From Aadella sp043822885 (GTDB lineage Bacteria > Omnitrophota > Gorgyraeia > Tantalellales > Tantalellaceae): DNA of 42,138 nucleotides. The stretch is from contig JBDRBI010000034.1 in assembly GCA_043822885.1 (NCBI GenBank), forward strand, positions 1 through 42,138, read 5' to 3'. Each line of letters begins with the position of its first letter. Positions within the stretch are counted from its first letter, which is position 1. A program made the position numbers and the translations under genes. Shown piece by piece: positions 1-8,447 of the stretch. Below the pieces are notes generated by a model. It worked only from the letters and a program-made list of their open reading frames with translations. It was not told where the DNA came from and did no database searches.

Positions 1-50
1 ATCCAGACCGCTTACGTAGTCAGGTCTGGATTCAGGACAAGGTTTAAATT

Positions 51-86
51 ATAGAGATTGCTTCGCTACGCTCGCAATGACGAGAG
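51..86. repeat. Dispersed short hairpin repeat, copy 1
   Basis: The sequence runs ATAGAGATTGCTTCGCTACG and on through CTCGCAATGACG. ATTGC and GCAAT can pair around an inner CG-rich loop. A nearly identical copy lies at 12627-12662 and diverged relatives lie at 12556-12614 and 17103-17145. It behaves as a small non-coding interspersed hairpin repeat. Confidence 0.75.
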
Positions 87-116
87 TGAGGATAAGGTTC
101 GAGTTAAGGAATGGTG

Positions 117-134
117 CCCCGGGCATGCCCGGGG
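117..134. other. Perfect 18-bp GC palindrome upstream of the Rrf2 promoter
   Basis: CCCCGGGCATGCCCGGGG is a perfect inverted repeat ending 18 bases before the -35 box of the Rrf2 gene. A T-run follows at 146-151. It could be the stem of a terminator for a gene left of the window, although the T-run is too far away for a classical one, or an operator. The palindrome is seen directly; the role is unknown. Confidence 0.45.
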
Positions 135-152
135 AGAACCAAAAATTTTTTC

Positions 153-181
153 TTGACAAACTTGGCGCGGGATGATATTCT
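153..181 (+). promoter_or_regulatory. Sigma-70 type promoter for the Rrf2 gene
   Basis: TTGACA at 153-158 and TATTCT at 176-181 are separated by 17 bases, with TG one base before the -10 (extended -10). This is a near-consensus housekeeping promoter. The predicted start, near 188, leaves a leader of about 24 bases before the ATG at 212. Confidence 0.75.
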
Positions 182-211
182 ACTTATTGTCTGCAGAGAA
201 ATAGGAGAATT

Positions 212-646
212 ATGCTTGTTGGAAAAACCAGTTACTATGTGTTGAAAGTTGTTCTATTTTTTGCGTTCAGCAAAAGGGATTCTTTTTCCATAAAAGAGAT
301 ATCTAAGAGATTGGAGGTCTCGGAAAAAATACTGGAGCAGGTGCTCCTACTACTAAAAAATAAAGGTATACTAGCGAGTAAAAGAGGACCTCAGGGTGGA
401 TATTGGCTTATCGCGGATATATCCGAGTGTACGCTTTTAGACGTTATGTACATGTCGGGAAGAAAATTCGATATTATGCCCATAAATGTTGAGGTCAAGG
501 AGAACATCATAGGGGAGATCGTTGAGGACATAACACTGGACCTGGAGAAGAAGATCGTTGAAGAATTTAAAAAAATAAAAATTAAAGATATATTGTTCTC
601 CATAAAGAAAAAAGTGACCAAAAAGGGTTTGAGTTATACCATATAG
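212..646 (+). CDS. Rrf2 family transcriptional regulator (CymR/IscR-like)
   Basis: This 144-residue protein has the Rrf2 winged-helix layout: an N-terminal helix ending in SYYVLKVV, the helix-turn-helix around FSIKEISKRLEVSEKILEQVL, and the wing with the signature GPQGGYWL near residues 59-66. It has a single cysteine (SEC, about residue 72), so it lacks the three-cysteine Fe-S site of IscR and resembles cluster-free members such as CymR. AGGAG at 203-207 supports the ATG at 212. It lies directly upstream of metY-cysK-metX-metW. In Firmicutes CymR represses cysteine and methionine genes in complex with CysK, so a similar job is a reasonable inference. The C-terminal third is rich in Lys and Ile and not obviously conserved. 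Family is confident; target genes are inferred. Confidence 0.88.
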   Translation: MLVGKTSYYVLKVVLFFAFSKRDSFSIKEISKRLEVSEKILEQVLLLLKNKGILASKRGPQGGYWLIADISECTLLDVMYMSGRKFDIMPINVEVKENIIGEIVEDITLDLEKKIVEEFKKIKIKDILFSIKKKVTKKGLSYTI

Positions 647-664
647 TACGGTGAATAAGAAATA

Positions 665-695
665 GTCACCAGGTCACCAGTCACCTAGTCACCAG
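665..695. repeat. GTCACC-type intergenic repeat, short cluster
   Basis: Four GTCACC units separated by AG, A or TA spacers lie between the Rrf2 gene and metY, followed by the purine-rich module AGCGAGAGGCGAGAGGG that accompanies this repeat elsewhere in the window. No inverted partner cluster is seen in this gap, so this is a half-element. Confidence 0.7.
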
Positions 696-802
696 TAGGA
701 TAGAAGCGAGAGGCGAGAGGGTAGAAGGGAGAAAAAACATAGTAGATCGGTCAATCACTATGAACTACGAACTATGAACTATTAACTAAACAGGAGGAAG
801 AA

Positions 803-2104
803 ATGAGCGGACAGAAATGGAATGCGGGAACGATCGGGCTGCATGGAGGATATACTCCTGAGGCAACGACGGGAGCGAGAGCCGTTCCCATATATCAGAC
901 AACATCTTACGTTTTTAAAGATACGGAAGACGCCGCCGATCTTTTTGCTTTGAAAAAATTCGGGAATATTTATTCCCGGATAATGAACCCCACTGTAGAC
1001 GTTCTGGAAAAACGAATTGCCGCGCTGGAGGGAGGTGCGGCTGCTTTGGGTACCGCTTCGGGACAAGCCGCTATCACTATCAGCGTATTGAACCTTGCTT
1101 CCTGTGGGGATGAAATCGTTTCTTCCGGAAGTTTATACGGAGGAACATACACTCTCTTTAGTTCAACGCTGCGTAAACTCGGCATCAATGTTAAATTTGT
1201 GGACTCTACGGATCCTGAAAATTTCCGTAAAGCCATAACAAAAAAAACTAAATTAGTATATGCGGAAACATTTGGAAATCCGAAGCTCGATACTCTTGAT
1301 ATAGAGAAAGTCGCTAAGATAGCGCATGAGAACGGGATACCTTTGGTAATAGATAACACCGTAGGAACGCCGTTTTTAGTTAATCCCATACGTTACGGGG
1401 CGGATATAGTCGTGCATTCTACGACCAAATACATAGGGGGAGCCGGGACTTCGATCGGAGGAGTTCTTGTAGATTCGGGTAAATTCAACTGGGCTAACGG
1501 GAATTTTCCGCAGTTCACCGAACCTGATCCCACTTATCATGGTGTAAAGTTCATGGAAAGTTTCGGTAATGTTCCCGGGATGGGGAATATCGCGTTTGCG
1601 ATAAGAGCGCGCGTAAGCCTCTTAAGAGATATGGGCGGATGCATGAGCCCTTTCAACGCGTTCTTATTTCTTCTGGGACTGGAAACGCTTCATCTGCGCA
1701 TGCCCAGACACAGTGAGAACGCTAAAGAAGTCGCGCTGTTCCTGGAAAAGCACAATAAAGTCACATGGGTAAATTACCCGGGACTTAAGAGTCATCCGCA
1801 GTATGCTCTGGCTGAGAAATATTTTAAGAACGGATGGTATTCCGGGATCCTTGGATTCGGAATAAAGGGAGGCTTAGAAGCGGGGAAGAAGTTCATAAAT
1901 TCATTAGAACTTTTCAGTCATCTCGCTAATATCGGTGATGCCAAGAGTTTGGCGATACACCCGTCTTCTACTACGCATCAGCAGCTTACACGTGAAGAAC
2001 AGGAAGAAGCCGGAGTTACCGAGGATTTCGTCAGATTATCCCTTGGGATAGAGGACATAAAAGATATAATCAAGGATCTGGAGCAAGCGCTTTCTAAGGT
2101 GTGA
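803..2104 (+). CDS. metY: O-acetylhomoserine sulfhydrylase (homocysteine synthase)
   Basis: This 433-residue protein is a fold-type I PLP enzyme of the Cys/Met metabolism family. The length and the long insert (around GNFPQFTEPDPTYHG) fit the O-acetylhomoserine sulfhydrylase branch rather than the shorter cystathionine gamma-synthase branch. The PLP lysine is K209 in HSTTKYIGG, and the C-terminal HPSSTTHQQL motif is present. It makes homocysteine from O-acetylhomoserine and sulfide in the cytoplasm, using the product of MetX encoded 1 kb downstream. AGGAGG at 792-797 with 5-base spacing fixes the ATG at 803. It probably heads the metY-cysK-metX-metW transcription unit. No SAM riboswitch or T-box was recognised in the leader, leaving the adjacent Rrf2 protein as the obvious candidate regulator. 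Confidence 0.95.
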   Translation: MSGQKWNAGTIGLHGGYTPEATTGARAVPIYQTTSYVFKDTEDAADLFALKKFGNIYSRIMNPTVDVLEKRIAALEGGAAALGTASGQAAITISVLNLASCGDEIVSSGSLYGGTYTLFSSTLRKLGINVKFVDSTDPENFRKAITKKTKLVYAETFGNPKLDTLDIEKVAKIAHENGIPLVIDNTVGTPFLVNPIRYGADIVVHSTTKYIGGAGTSIGGVLVDSGKFNWANGNFPQFTEPDPTYHGVKFMESFGNVPGMGNIAFAIRARVSLLRDMGGCMSPFNAFLFLLGLETLHLRMPRHSENAKEVALFLEKHNKVTWVNYPGLKSHPQYALAEKYFKNGWYSGILGFGIKGGLEAGKKFINSLELFSHLANIGDAKSLAIHPSSTTHQQLTREEQEEAGVTEDFVRLSLGIEDIKDIIKDLEQALSKV

Positions 2105-2119
2105 CCCGTGACCCGCCTG

Positions 2120-2145
2120 CCCCCGGAGGGGGTGTCCCGGGACAC
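2120..2145 (+). other. Tandem intercistronic hairpins between metY and cysK
   Basis: CCCCC (2120-2124) can pair with GGGGG (2128-2132) around a 3-base loop, and GTGTCCCGGGACAC (2132-2145) is a perfect 14-bp palindrome. Both lie in the 63-base gap just before the cysK ribosome-binding site. No U-run follows, so this is not a classical terminator. It could be an mRNA-processing or stability element, or an operator. Confidence 0.45.
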
Positions 2146-2167
2146 GGCCGAACAAGGGAGTTGGATG

Positions 2168-3100
2168 ATGAAAATTTATGATGATATTACTAAGACGACC
2201 GGTAACACGCCGCTGATACGGCTTAACAGGATAGGGTCAGACTTGCCCGGGAAAATTATCGTAAAGGCGGAGTTCTTTAATCCTTTATCCAGCGTTAAAG
2301 ATCGTATAGGAGTGGCTATGTTGAACGCGGCCGAAAAAGAAGGAAAAATAAAAAAAGGCACGGTTATAATAGAGCCGACCAGCGGGAATACGGGTATAGC
2401 TCTGGCGTTTGTAAGCGCAGCAAGGGGGTATAAACTGATACTCACGATGCCGGATACGATGAGTTCCGAGAGAAGGGCATTGCTCAGGATATTGGGAGCC
2501 GAGATCGTTCTTACTCCCGGAGAGAAAGGAATGAAGGGTGCGGTAGAAAAAGCCGAAGAACTGGTAAAAAATACCGAAAAAGCTTTTATGCCCCAGCAAT
2601 TTAATAACGAAGCGAACCCTGCCATTCACAGAGAAAACACCGCGCGGGAGATATGGGATGATACGGACGGTACCGTGGACATATTTGTAGCGGGAATCGG
2701 GACCGGCGGAACGATCACGGGTGTAGGAGAAATGCTTAAAGAGAAAGATCCCGGGATCAGGATCGTGGGCGTTGAACCTGAAGGTTCACCGGTTCTTTCC
2801 GGGGGAAATCCCGGTCCTCATAAGATACAAGGTATAGGCGCGGGTTTTATCCCTAAGGTCTTGAAAAAAGAGCTAATAGATGAGATAATAACGATCTCCG
2901 ACGAGGAAGCCGGAGAGTACGCGCGCAGACTTGCCAGAGAGGAAGGACTTTTAGTAGGCATATCCGGAGGAGCTAATGTCGCGGCAAGTATTCGCATTGC
3001 CGAAAGGAAAGAAAATAAAGGAAAGAATATTGTTACGATCCTCCCGGATGCCGGAGAAAGATATTTGAGTACGTGGCTTTTCGAGGGGTATCTGGACTAA
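2168..3100 (+). CDS. cysK: Cysteine synthase A (O-acetylserine sulfhydrylase)
   Basis: About 310 residues from the ATG at 2168. AAGGGAG at 2154-2160 places the start at 2168 (7-base spacing) or at the adjacent ATG 2165. The open frame extends to 2108, but that extra segment covers the intercistronic hairpins and is not protein-like. Fold-type II PLP features are complete: K44 in SSVKDRIG, the substrate loop PTSGNTGIA, the phosphate-binding loop GIGTGGTITG, and GISGGANVAAS near the end. It makes cysteine from O-acetylserine and sulfide. It sits between metY and metX and so shares sulfide with homocysteine synthesis. In CymR systems CysK also acts as a regulatory partner, which is notable given the Rrf2 gene upstream. 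Cystathionine beta-synthase-like activity cannot be excluded. Confidence 0.93.
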   Translation: MKIYDDITKTTGNTPLIRLNRIGSDLPGKIIVKAEFFNPLSSVKDRIGVAMLNAAEKEGKIKKGTVIIEPTSGNTGIALAFVSAARGYKLILTMPDTMSSERRALLRILGAEIVLTPGEKGMKGAVEKAEELVKNTEKAFMPQQFNNEANPAIHRENTAREIWDDTDGTVDIFVAGIGTGGTITGVGEMLKEKDPGIRIVGVEPEGSPVLSGGNPGPHKIQGIGAGFIPKVLKKELIDEIITISDEEAGEYARRLAREEGLLVGISGGANVAASIRIAERKENKGKNIVTILPDAGERYLSTWLFEGYLD

Positions 3101-3181
3101 AAGTTTTTCTCGGGCTTTCGGACGGCGGCAAGACTTCAGGATGCGTGAAAATATCGATCCAACAAGATCTCAGGGATGATA

Positions 3182-4330
3182 ATGACTAAAAAAGATAAAA
3201 CTAAAAGTGTAGGCGAGGCAGAAACAAAATATTACAATCTGCCTAACGGTAAAGAATTTGTCCTGGAAAGCGGAATAAAACTTAAAGGCCTTAAAATAGC
3301 TTATGAGACTTACGGAAAGCTAAATAAAGAAGCTTCAAATGCTATCCTCATCTGCCACGCGCTTTCCGGGGACGCTCATGTTGCCGGCTATCATTCGGGA
3401 GAAAAGAAGCCCGGGTGGTGGGAAGATATGGTAGGACCGGAGAAAGCGTTTGATACCGATAAATATTTTGTGATATGTTCTAATGTAATAGGCGGATGCA
3501 AAGGTTCCAGCGGTCCGAATTCAATAGATCCTTCCACAGGTAAACCTTACGGACTTAGTTTTCCGATCGTGTCAATTAAAGATATGGTGAATGCTCAGAA
3601 AGAACTGGTCGAGCAGCTAGGCATTAAGAAACTGCTTTCAGTATGCGGCGGATCTATGGGCGGTATGCAGGCTCTACAATGGTCGGTATTGTACCCCGAG
3701 ATCACTTTTTCCTGCATTCCTATCGCGACGACCTATAAACACTCGGCACAGCAAATAGCCTTTGATGAAGTGGGAAGACAGGCCATAATGTCCGACCCGG
3801 CATGGAATGGAGGGGATTATTACGAGAAAGAGCATCCTTCGGCCGGACTTGCGGTAGCGCGCATGATAGGACATATAACGTACATGAGCAATAGTTCTAT
3901 GGAACAAAAATTCGGACGTATGCTTAAAAAAGAGAAACTCGGATATGAGTTTTCCGCCGATTTTGAAGTAGAGGGATATTTGCGCTACAGGGGCGACAGT
4001 TTTGTTAAACGATTTGACGCCAATTCTTACCTTTATATCACCAAGGCAATGGATTATTTTGATCTGCAGAGTAAGGGAAGCCTGCAGCAGGCATTTAAAG
4101 GCGTTAAGACCCGGTTTTTGATCATTGCGTTCAGCTCGGATTGGATATATCCGCCTTTTCAGTCGAAGGAGATCCTGAAAGCCCTTAAGATGAACGGTAT
4201 AGATGTTACTCATTGCGAGATCAGCTCGGATTACGGACATGACGCGTTTCTTCTGGAATTTGAAGAAGAAACCAAACTGATAAAACATTTTTTAACAAGC
4301 ACAAAAAAGAAATTGGATAAAGAAATATGA
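3182..4330 (+). CDS. metX: Homoserine O-acetyltransferase
   Basis: An alpha/beta-hydrolase-fold acyltransferase of about 382 residues. AGGGA at 3172-3176 favours the second in-frame ATG (3182) over 3176. The catalytic triad is visible: the nucleophile S158 in CGGSMGGMQAL, D320 in FSSDWIYPP, and H353 in GHDAFLLE. The early motifs LICHALSGDAH and GGCKGSSGP are those of the MetX family. It transfers acetyl from acetyl-CoA to homoserine, the committed step of methionine synthesis, feeding MetY. The stop codon overlaps the metW start (ATGA at 4327-4330), the common metX-metW coupling. Some family members use succinyl-CoA, and specificity cannot be settled by eye. Confidence 0.95.
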   Translation: MTKKDKTKSVGEAETKYYNLPNGKEFVLESGIKLKGLKIAYETYGKLNKEASNAILICHALSGDAHVAGYHSGEKKPGWWEDMVGPEKAFDTDKYFVICSNVIGGCKGSSGPNSIDPSTGKPYGLSFPIVSIKDMVNAQKELVEQLGIKKLLSVCGGSMGGMQALQWSVLYPEITFSCIPIATTYKHSAQQIAFDEVGRQAIMSDPAWNGGDYYEKEHPSAGLAVARMIGHITYMSNSSMEQKFGRMLKKEKLGYEFSADFEVEGYLRYRGDSFVKRFDANSYLYITKAMDYFDLQSKGSLQQAFKGVKTRFLIIAFSSDWIYPPFQSKEILKALKMNGIDVTHCEISSDYGHDAFLLEFEEETKLIKHFLTSTKKKLDKEI

Positions 4331-4929
4331 CCGGTAAAATAAAAGAAGAATTAAGATTAGACCATAAGATCATCGGTGAAATGGTGGAAGCCGGATCAAG
4401 GGTGATAGATATGGGCTGCGGAGACGGAGACCTTTTGGAATATCTTGTTTTAAATAAAAAAGTGGATGGGACTGGGGTCGAGATAAACGAAAGAGCCATC
4501 TATCAATGTGTAGAGAAGGGACTCAGCGTGTCACACGGAGATATCGATTCGGGTCTTAAGGAATATCCGGAGGATGTTTTTGATTATGTGATATTTAATC
4601 AGACAATGCAGCAAATACATAGACCCAAAGAGGCTATACTTGAGGCGCTGAGAATAGGGGCCAAAGTTATAATAGGGTTCCCCAACTTTTGTTATCTAAA
4701 CGCGCGCATTCAGCTCTTTTTCAAAGGACATGTGCCCGTAACTCCTTCTTTGCCTTATTCCTGGTATGATACTCCCAATCTTCATTTCCTGAGCATAAAA
4801 GATTTTAAACGGTTCTGCCAAAAACAAGGTATAAAAGTAGAGAAGAGTGTTTTTCTCAATGAAAAAGGCAAGATCAGGATCCTTCCGAATCTTTTTGCGC
4901 TGAACGCTATCTTTCAGATATCGAAATAA
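4327..4929 (+). CDS. metW: Methionine biosynthesis protein MetW (SAM-dependent methyltransferase fold)
   Basis: This 200-residue protein has the class I methyltransferase motif I VIDMGCGDGDLLEYL near residues 27-41, an acidic residue ending the next strand (GVEINERA), and the family sequences FNQTMQQIHRP and GFPNFCYLNARIQLF. MetW is almost always encoded next to metX, as here with a 4-base overlap, and is linked to homoserine acetylation; its biochemical reaction is not settled from sequence. It is probably translationally coupled to metX. The next gene starts 9 bases after the stop. Confidence 0.92.
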   Translation: MTGKIKEELRLDHKIIGEMVEAGSRVIDMGCGDGDLLEYLVLNKKVDGTGVEINERAIYQCVEKGLSVSHGDIDSGLKEYPEDVFDYVIFNQTMQQIHRPKEAILEALRIGAKVIIGFPNFCYLNARIQLFFKGHVPVTPSLPYSWYDTPNLHFLSIKDFKRFCQKQGIKVEKSVFLNEKGKIRILPNLFALNAIFQISK

Positions 4930-4938
4930 GACAGGGTT

Positions 4939-7900
4939 ATGCAGACCGATACATTCCAAAAACATTATAACTTACTGAACAGCGAACAGAGAGACGCCGT
5001 AGATACGATCGATGGTCCTCTTCTTGTTCTTGCGGGACCGGGTACGGGCAAGACACAGCTTTTATCGGTACGCGCCGCAAACATCCTTAAAAAGACGGAA
5101 GTCCTTCCCGAGAACATATTAATACTTACATTTACGAATGCCGCGGCTAGAAATATGCGAGAAAGGCTTGCCGGGATCCTGGGGTATGACGGATACAATG
5201 TTGTAGTGGAAACCTTTCATAGTTTCGCGAATTCAATAGTATTGGAGTCGGAAGGGGCGATAAAATATGTCAAAGATAAAATAGAGATAAACGAAGTAGA
5301 AAAAGTAAGGGCTTTCGAATATATTTTAGACAACATAAAGGGAGTAGAAGCGCTAAGACCGTTTGGGGCGCCGTACATACACCGCAGGGAGATCGAAAAA
5401 AGAATAAGCGAGCTGAAGAACGAAGGTATAGCACCCGAAGAGTTTAAGAATAGTCTGAAGAACATTAAAGCGGATGGAATTATTCTTGAGGATAAACACA
5501 TTGAACGTTTAAAGGCTTTGTCCGCAACATATGAGACATACGAAAAACTTAAAGATGAAGACTCTTCTGTGCTTTTTGATGAGAGGGGACGCAGAGATTA
5601 TGACGATATGATACTTATCGCTATAGATGTGCTGAGGGAGGACCCTCTTGTTAGAAAAGCATTTACCGAACAATTCAAATACATAATGATAGACGAATTT
5701 CAGGATACAAACGGCGCTCAGCTTAAACTGTTGTTCCATCTCCTTGGGCAGGAAAAGAATAATCTTTGCTGCGTAGGGGACGATGACCAGTCAATTTTTA
5801 GGTTTCAAGGCGCGACGCTTTCTAATTTTCGGGATATTGAGAAAAAACTACCCTCTTTGAAAACGATAATCCTTAAAGACAATTATAGGTCCTGTGAGGA
5901 AATAATAAGGCTTTCGGATAAAATAATATCTCAGTTACCTCCTAACGAACGTATAGATATAAAAGAGCTTAGAAGTAAGCGCAAATACAAGAATAGAGCA
6001 ACGCGGTTTTTAGAGTTTTCTACGGAAGAAGAGGAGCTTTTATTTTTGACGGGTGAGGTAGAGCGTCAAGCGGAGCTGATGCGCGCGGATGATTCTCTCA
6101 GCGAAGAAGAAAGAAAGAACCCTTTTAACAATATGGCCGTACTTGTCAGGAAAAGAGCCCAGATACTGAAGATCATTGATATGTTCCTTAAGGCGGGAAT
6201 CCCTTACGCTACGGACGGGGAGGAGGATATTCGCGGAGAAAAACGCGTAAAACAGATGTTGGATGTACTTCACTTGGCCGGGGCTTATTCGGAAAGAGAC
6301 CAAAGCAGAGACATAGTATTGTACCGGATATTGGTTTCGGATTACTTCAATATACCTCATACGGACGTTATTAACTTTGTGGGCTTTGTAGCTAAAAAGA
6401 AAAAAACGGCACACAAGGACAATATAGGTAAAAATAAAACAATAGATCTATTTCAGGAATTTCAGGCACAGTTCGGGATCTTTGAAAAAGATATGAACGG
6501 AGAGGCCGTCTTTCCGACAAAAAAAATATCCGAAGGGCTTTCCATACAAAAAGAGCTGGAGTTCAAAGATCCGCATGCTTTGCATAAAGCCGGATGGGCC
6601 ATTACCAGACTCGTCGTAGACGCAGGGAACAGGCCTGTACATGATCTCGTAATGCGGTATATCGAAGATACGGGCTTGTACCGGTTCATTCTCAAACGGT
6701 ACGAAAATGACAAAGTTCTAAGAGTCAGAGAATTCAGGGCGCTTACATCTTTTGTGACCGCTATTAAGAAAGCGGATCTGGCGGATCCGGCTTTGAGGCT
6801 GGACGACTTTATTAAAGAACTTAATCTGCGAGATATGCATAATATGCCTATAAGAGGAGAGCTGGCAACATTTACTCAGGACGGAGTAAGGATCTATACC
6901 TCTCACAAGTCCAAGGGGCTTGAGTTTTACACTGTTTTTGTTCCGTTTTGTCTGCAGGGTAAAAGCTGGCCGATAAGAAAAAAAGCGGATACCATTCCTC
7001 TTCCTCCGGAGATCTACAAAATCAAGGAAAAGGCGGAAGACAAAAATAAACTTAAGTTACTGGATCTTTATGATGAAACGCGTTTATTTTATGTGGCGTC
7101 AACCAGAGCAAAAGCGAATTTATTCTATACGGCCACACCCAAAGAAAAAGTCATTGCGAGTCCCTTTTTGGGAAAAATGGGGCTTCCCGTGGAAAAAGGG
7201 ATGCCGGCAGATGAAGAAAAATTTTTAATAAAAGTTTTAAGGACAAAGAGGTCCGAAGATACATTCCTAGGCATGGAAGGTGTACTAAAAGACATTATCT
7301 CTGATCTTACCATAAACCCTACGAGTCTCAATAATTACATATCCTGTAAAAGGAAATTTTTGTACGATAATGTATTGAGATTGCCGGGCAGGAAAAACCA
7401 GCATCTAACCTTTGGTAATTGCGCTCATGAAGCACTGGAAGAGGTCTATGAGGAATTTATGGACAAAAAAAGTTTTCCGTCATTTGCGTTCTTTAAAAAT
7501 ACCTTTCTGACGGAATTGGAATATCAGGGGGTAAGTGACGAAATAAAAATATGGTGCAAAGACCGCCTCAATACACTTGAGAAATGGTATGATATAGAGA
7601 AAATACATCCGATAATGCCGATAGCGCTGGAAAATAAACTTGAAATATCCATCAAGGGAGGTCCGTATTTTAGAGGAACTTTCGATAAAATAGAAAAAGA
7701 CGGGGAGAACATGATAAGGGTAGTAGACTACAAGACCGGCAAGCCCGACAAACATGTGAAGGCGATCGAAGAATGCCGGGACATAGAGAGTTCTGAATGC
7801 GATGATTATTACCGTCAGCTCGTAGCCTATAAGATGCTGTATGAGCGTTCGGGTGTTGATAAAGACGGCAGGAAGGTAAGAAGCGGAGTGCTTCAGTTTT

Positions 7901-8121
7901 TAGAACCGGTAGGACGAGAAGTAAAAAAGTACGACCTCAGAAAAGGGGAATATAAGAACATAAGCCTAGAACTTACGGATGATATGGTCGAGAGTTTGGA
8001 AAAACTGATAGTAAACTGTTGGAAAAACATACAATCTCTTGATTTCGAGAAATTGAAAGAAAGAGACAGTAAGGATAAATGCGTAAGATGCGAGTACGAT
8101 AGTATTTGTTGGGAAGGGTAG
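4939..8121 (+). CDS. UvrD/PcrA-type helicase fused to an AddB/RecB-like Fe-S nuclease domain
   Basis: A 1060-residue SF1A helicase with all core motifs: Walker A GPGTGKT (K38), Ia LTFTNAAARNMRERL, II DEFQDT (D252, E253), III VGDDDQSIFRFQGA, IV DNYRS, V TSHKSKGLEF, VI RLFYVASTRAK. The last 270 residues form a PD-(D/E)XK nuclease domain: NYISCKRKFLYD, GNCAHEALEEVYEEF, and VVDYKTG (D930, K932). Four cysteines (C803, then C1048, C1051, C1057 spaced C-x2-C-x5-C) match the 4Fe-4S staple of AddB-type nucleases. It therefore joins the motor and nuclease of a recombination or end-resection machine in one chain. No separate AddA/AddB or RecBCD genes are seen nearby. Likely roles are double-strand-break processing or repair. 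The exact subfamily is not resolved. Confidence 0.9.
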   Translation: MQTDTFQKHYNLLNSEQRDAVDTIDGPLLVLAGPGTGKTQLLSVRAANILKKTEVLPENILILTFTNAAARNMRERLAGILGYDGYNVVVETFHSFANSIVLESEGAIKYVKDKIEINEVEKVRAFEYILDNIKGVEALRPFGAPYIHRREIEKRISELKNEGIAPEEFKNSLKNIKADGIILEDKHIERLKALSATYETYEKLKDEDSSVLFDERGRRDYDDMILIAIDVLREDPLVRKAFTEQFKYIMIDEFQDTNGAQLKLLFHLLGQEKNNLCCVGDDDQSIFRFQGATLSNFRDIEKKLPSLKTIILKDNYRSCEEIIRLSDKIISQLPPNERIDIKELRSKRKYKNRATRFLEFSTEEEELLFLTGEVERQAELMRADDSLSEEERKNPFNNMAVLVRKRAQILKIIDMFLKAGIPYATDGEEDIRGEKRVKQMLDVLHLAGAYSERDQSRDIVLYRILVSDYFNIPHTDVINFVGFVAKKKKTAHKDNIGKNKTIDLFQEFQAQFGIFEKDMNGEAVFPTKKISEGLSIQKELEFKDPHALHKAGWAITRLVVDAGNRPVHDLVMRYIEDTGLYRFILKRYENDKVLRVREFRALTSFVTAIKKADLADPALRLDDFIKELNLRDMHNMPIRGELATFTQDGVRIYTSHKSKGLEFYTVFVPFCLQGKSWPIRKKADTIPLPPEIYKIKEKAEDKNKLKLLDLYDETRLFYVASTRAKANLFYTATPKEKVIASPFLGKMGLPVEKGMPADEEKFLIKVLRTKRSEDTFLGMEGVLKDIISDLTINPTSLNNYISCKRKFLYDNVLRLPGRKNQHLTFGNCAHEALEEVYEEFMDKKSFPSFAFFKNTFLTELEYQGVSDEIKIWCKDRLNTLEKWYDIEKIHPIMPIALENKLEISIKGGPYFRGTFDKIEKDGENMIRVVDYKTGKPDKHVKAIEECRDIESSECDDYYRQLVAYKMLYERSGVDKDGRKVRSGVLQFLEPVGREVKKYDLRKGEYKNISLELTDDMVESLEKLIVNCWKNIQSLDFEKLKERDSKDKCVRCEYDSICWEG

Positions 8122-8146
8122 TGCGAGAGGCGAGAGCAGAAAAAAA

Positions 8147-8379
8147 GTCACCCCCGGCTGCCTTCTTTTGGGGCATATGGCCGGGGCAGGCAGGTCACCT
8201 AGTCACCAGTCACCAGGTCACCGTGGGATAAAGCTAGAAAATATAAGCTCTTGAGTTTGTCGTTATGAGTCCATGTTTTCTGGGTATAGCGTTTAGAGCT
8301 CAGCATTTTTGTCTTTTGTCTATCTTCTAGTTTCTCGCATCTATCTTACTGGTGACTAGGTGACCGGTGACTAGGTGAC
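8147..8379. repeat. GTCACC inverted composite element 1 (gap 8122-8447)
   Basis: The gap between the helicase and the exoribonuclease gene has a GTCACC cluster on the left (8147-8222) and its reverse complement (GGTGAC units, 8350-8379) on the right. Complementary purine- and pyrimidine-rich modules lie inside (GCGAGAGGCGAGAG at 8123-8136 against TTCTCGCATCTATCTT near 8333-8348). The arms could fold into a long hairpin. The left arm contains a 45-base module (8149-8193) found inverted at 29888-29936. No gene is seen here. Confidence 0.7.
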
Positions 8380-8447
8380 ACAACTAACGTAGTTTATATT
8401 TGTGTAATGTGAGTACGATATTGAAATGTAGGCGGGAGGGAGATGTT

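Noticed and set aside
647..802. SAM riboswitch or T-box before metY
   Set aside because: The gap is GTCACC and purine-rich repeat plus ACTATGAAC-like tandem sequence. I see neither the SAM-I core nor a T-box motif with terminator.
2108..2167. N-terminal extension of CysK from the ATG at 2108
   Set aside because: It would translate the intercistronic hairpins and lies upstream of the clear AAGGGAG site at 2154-2160.
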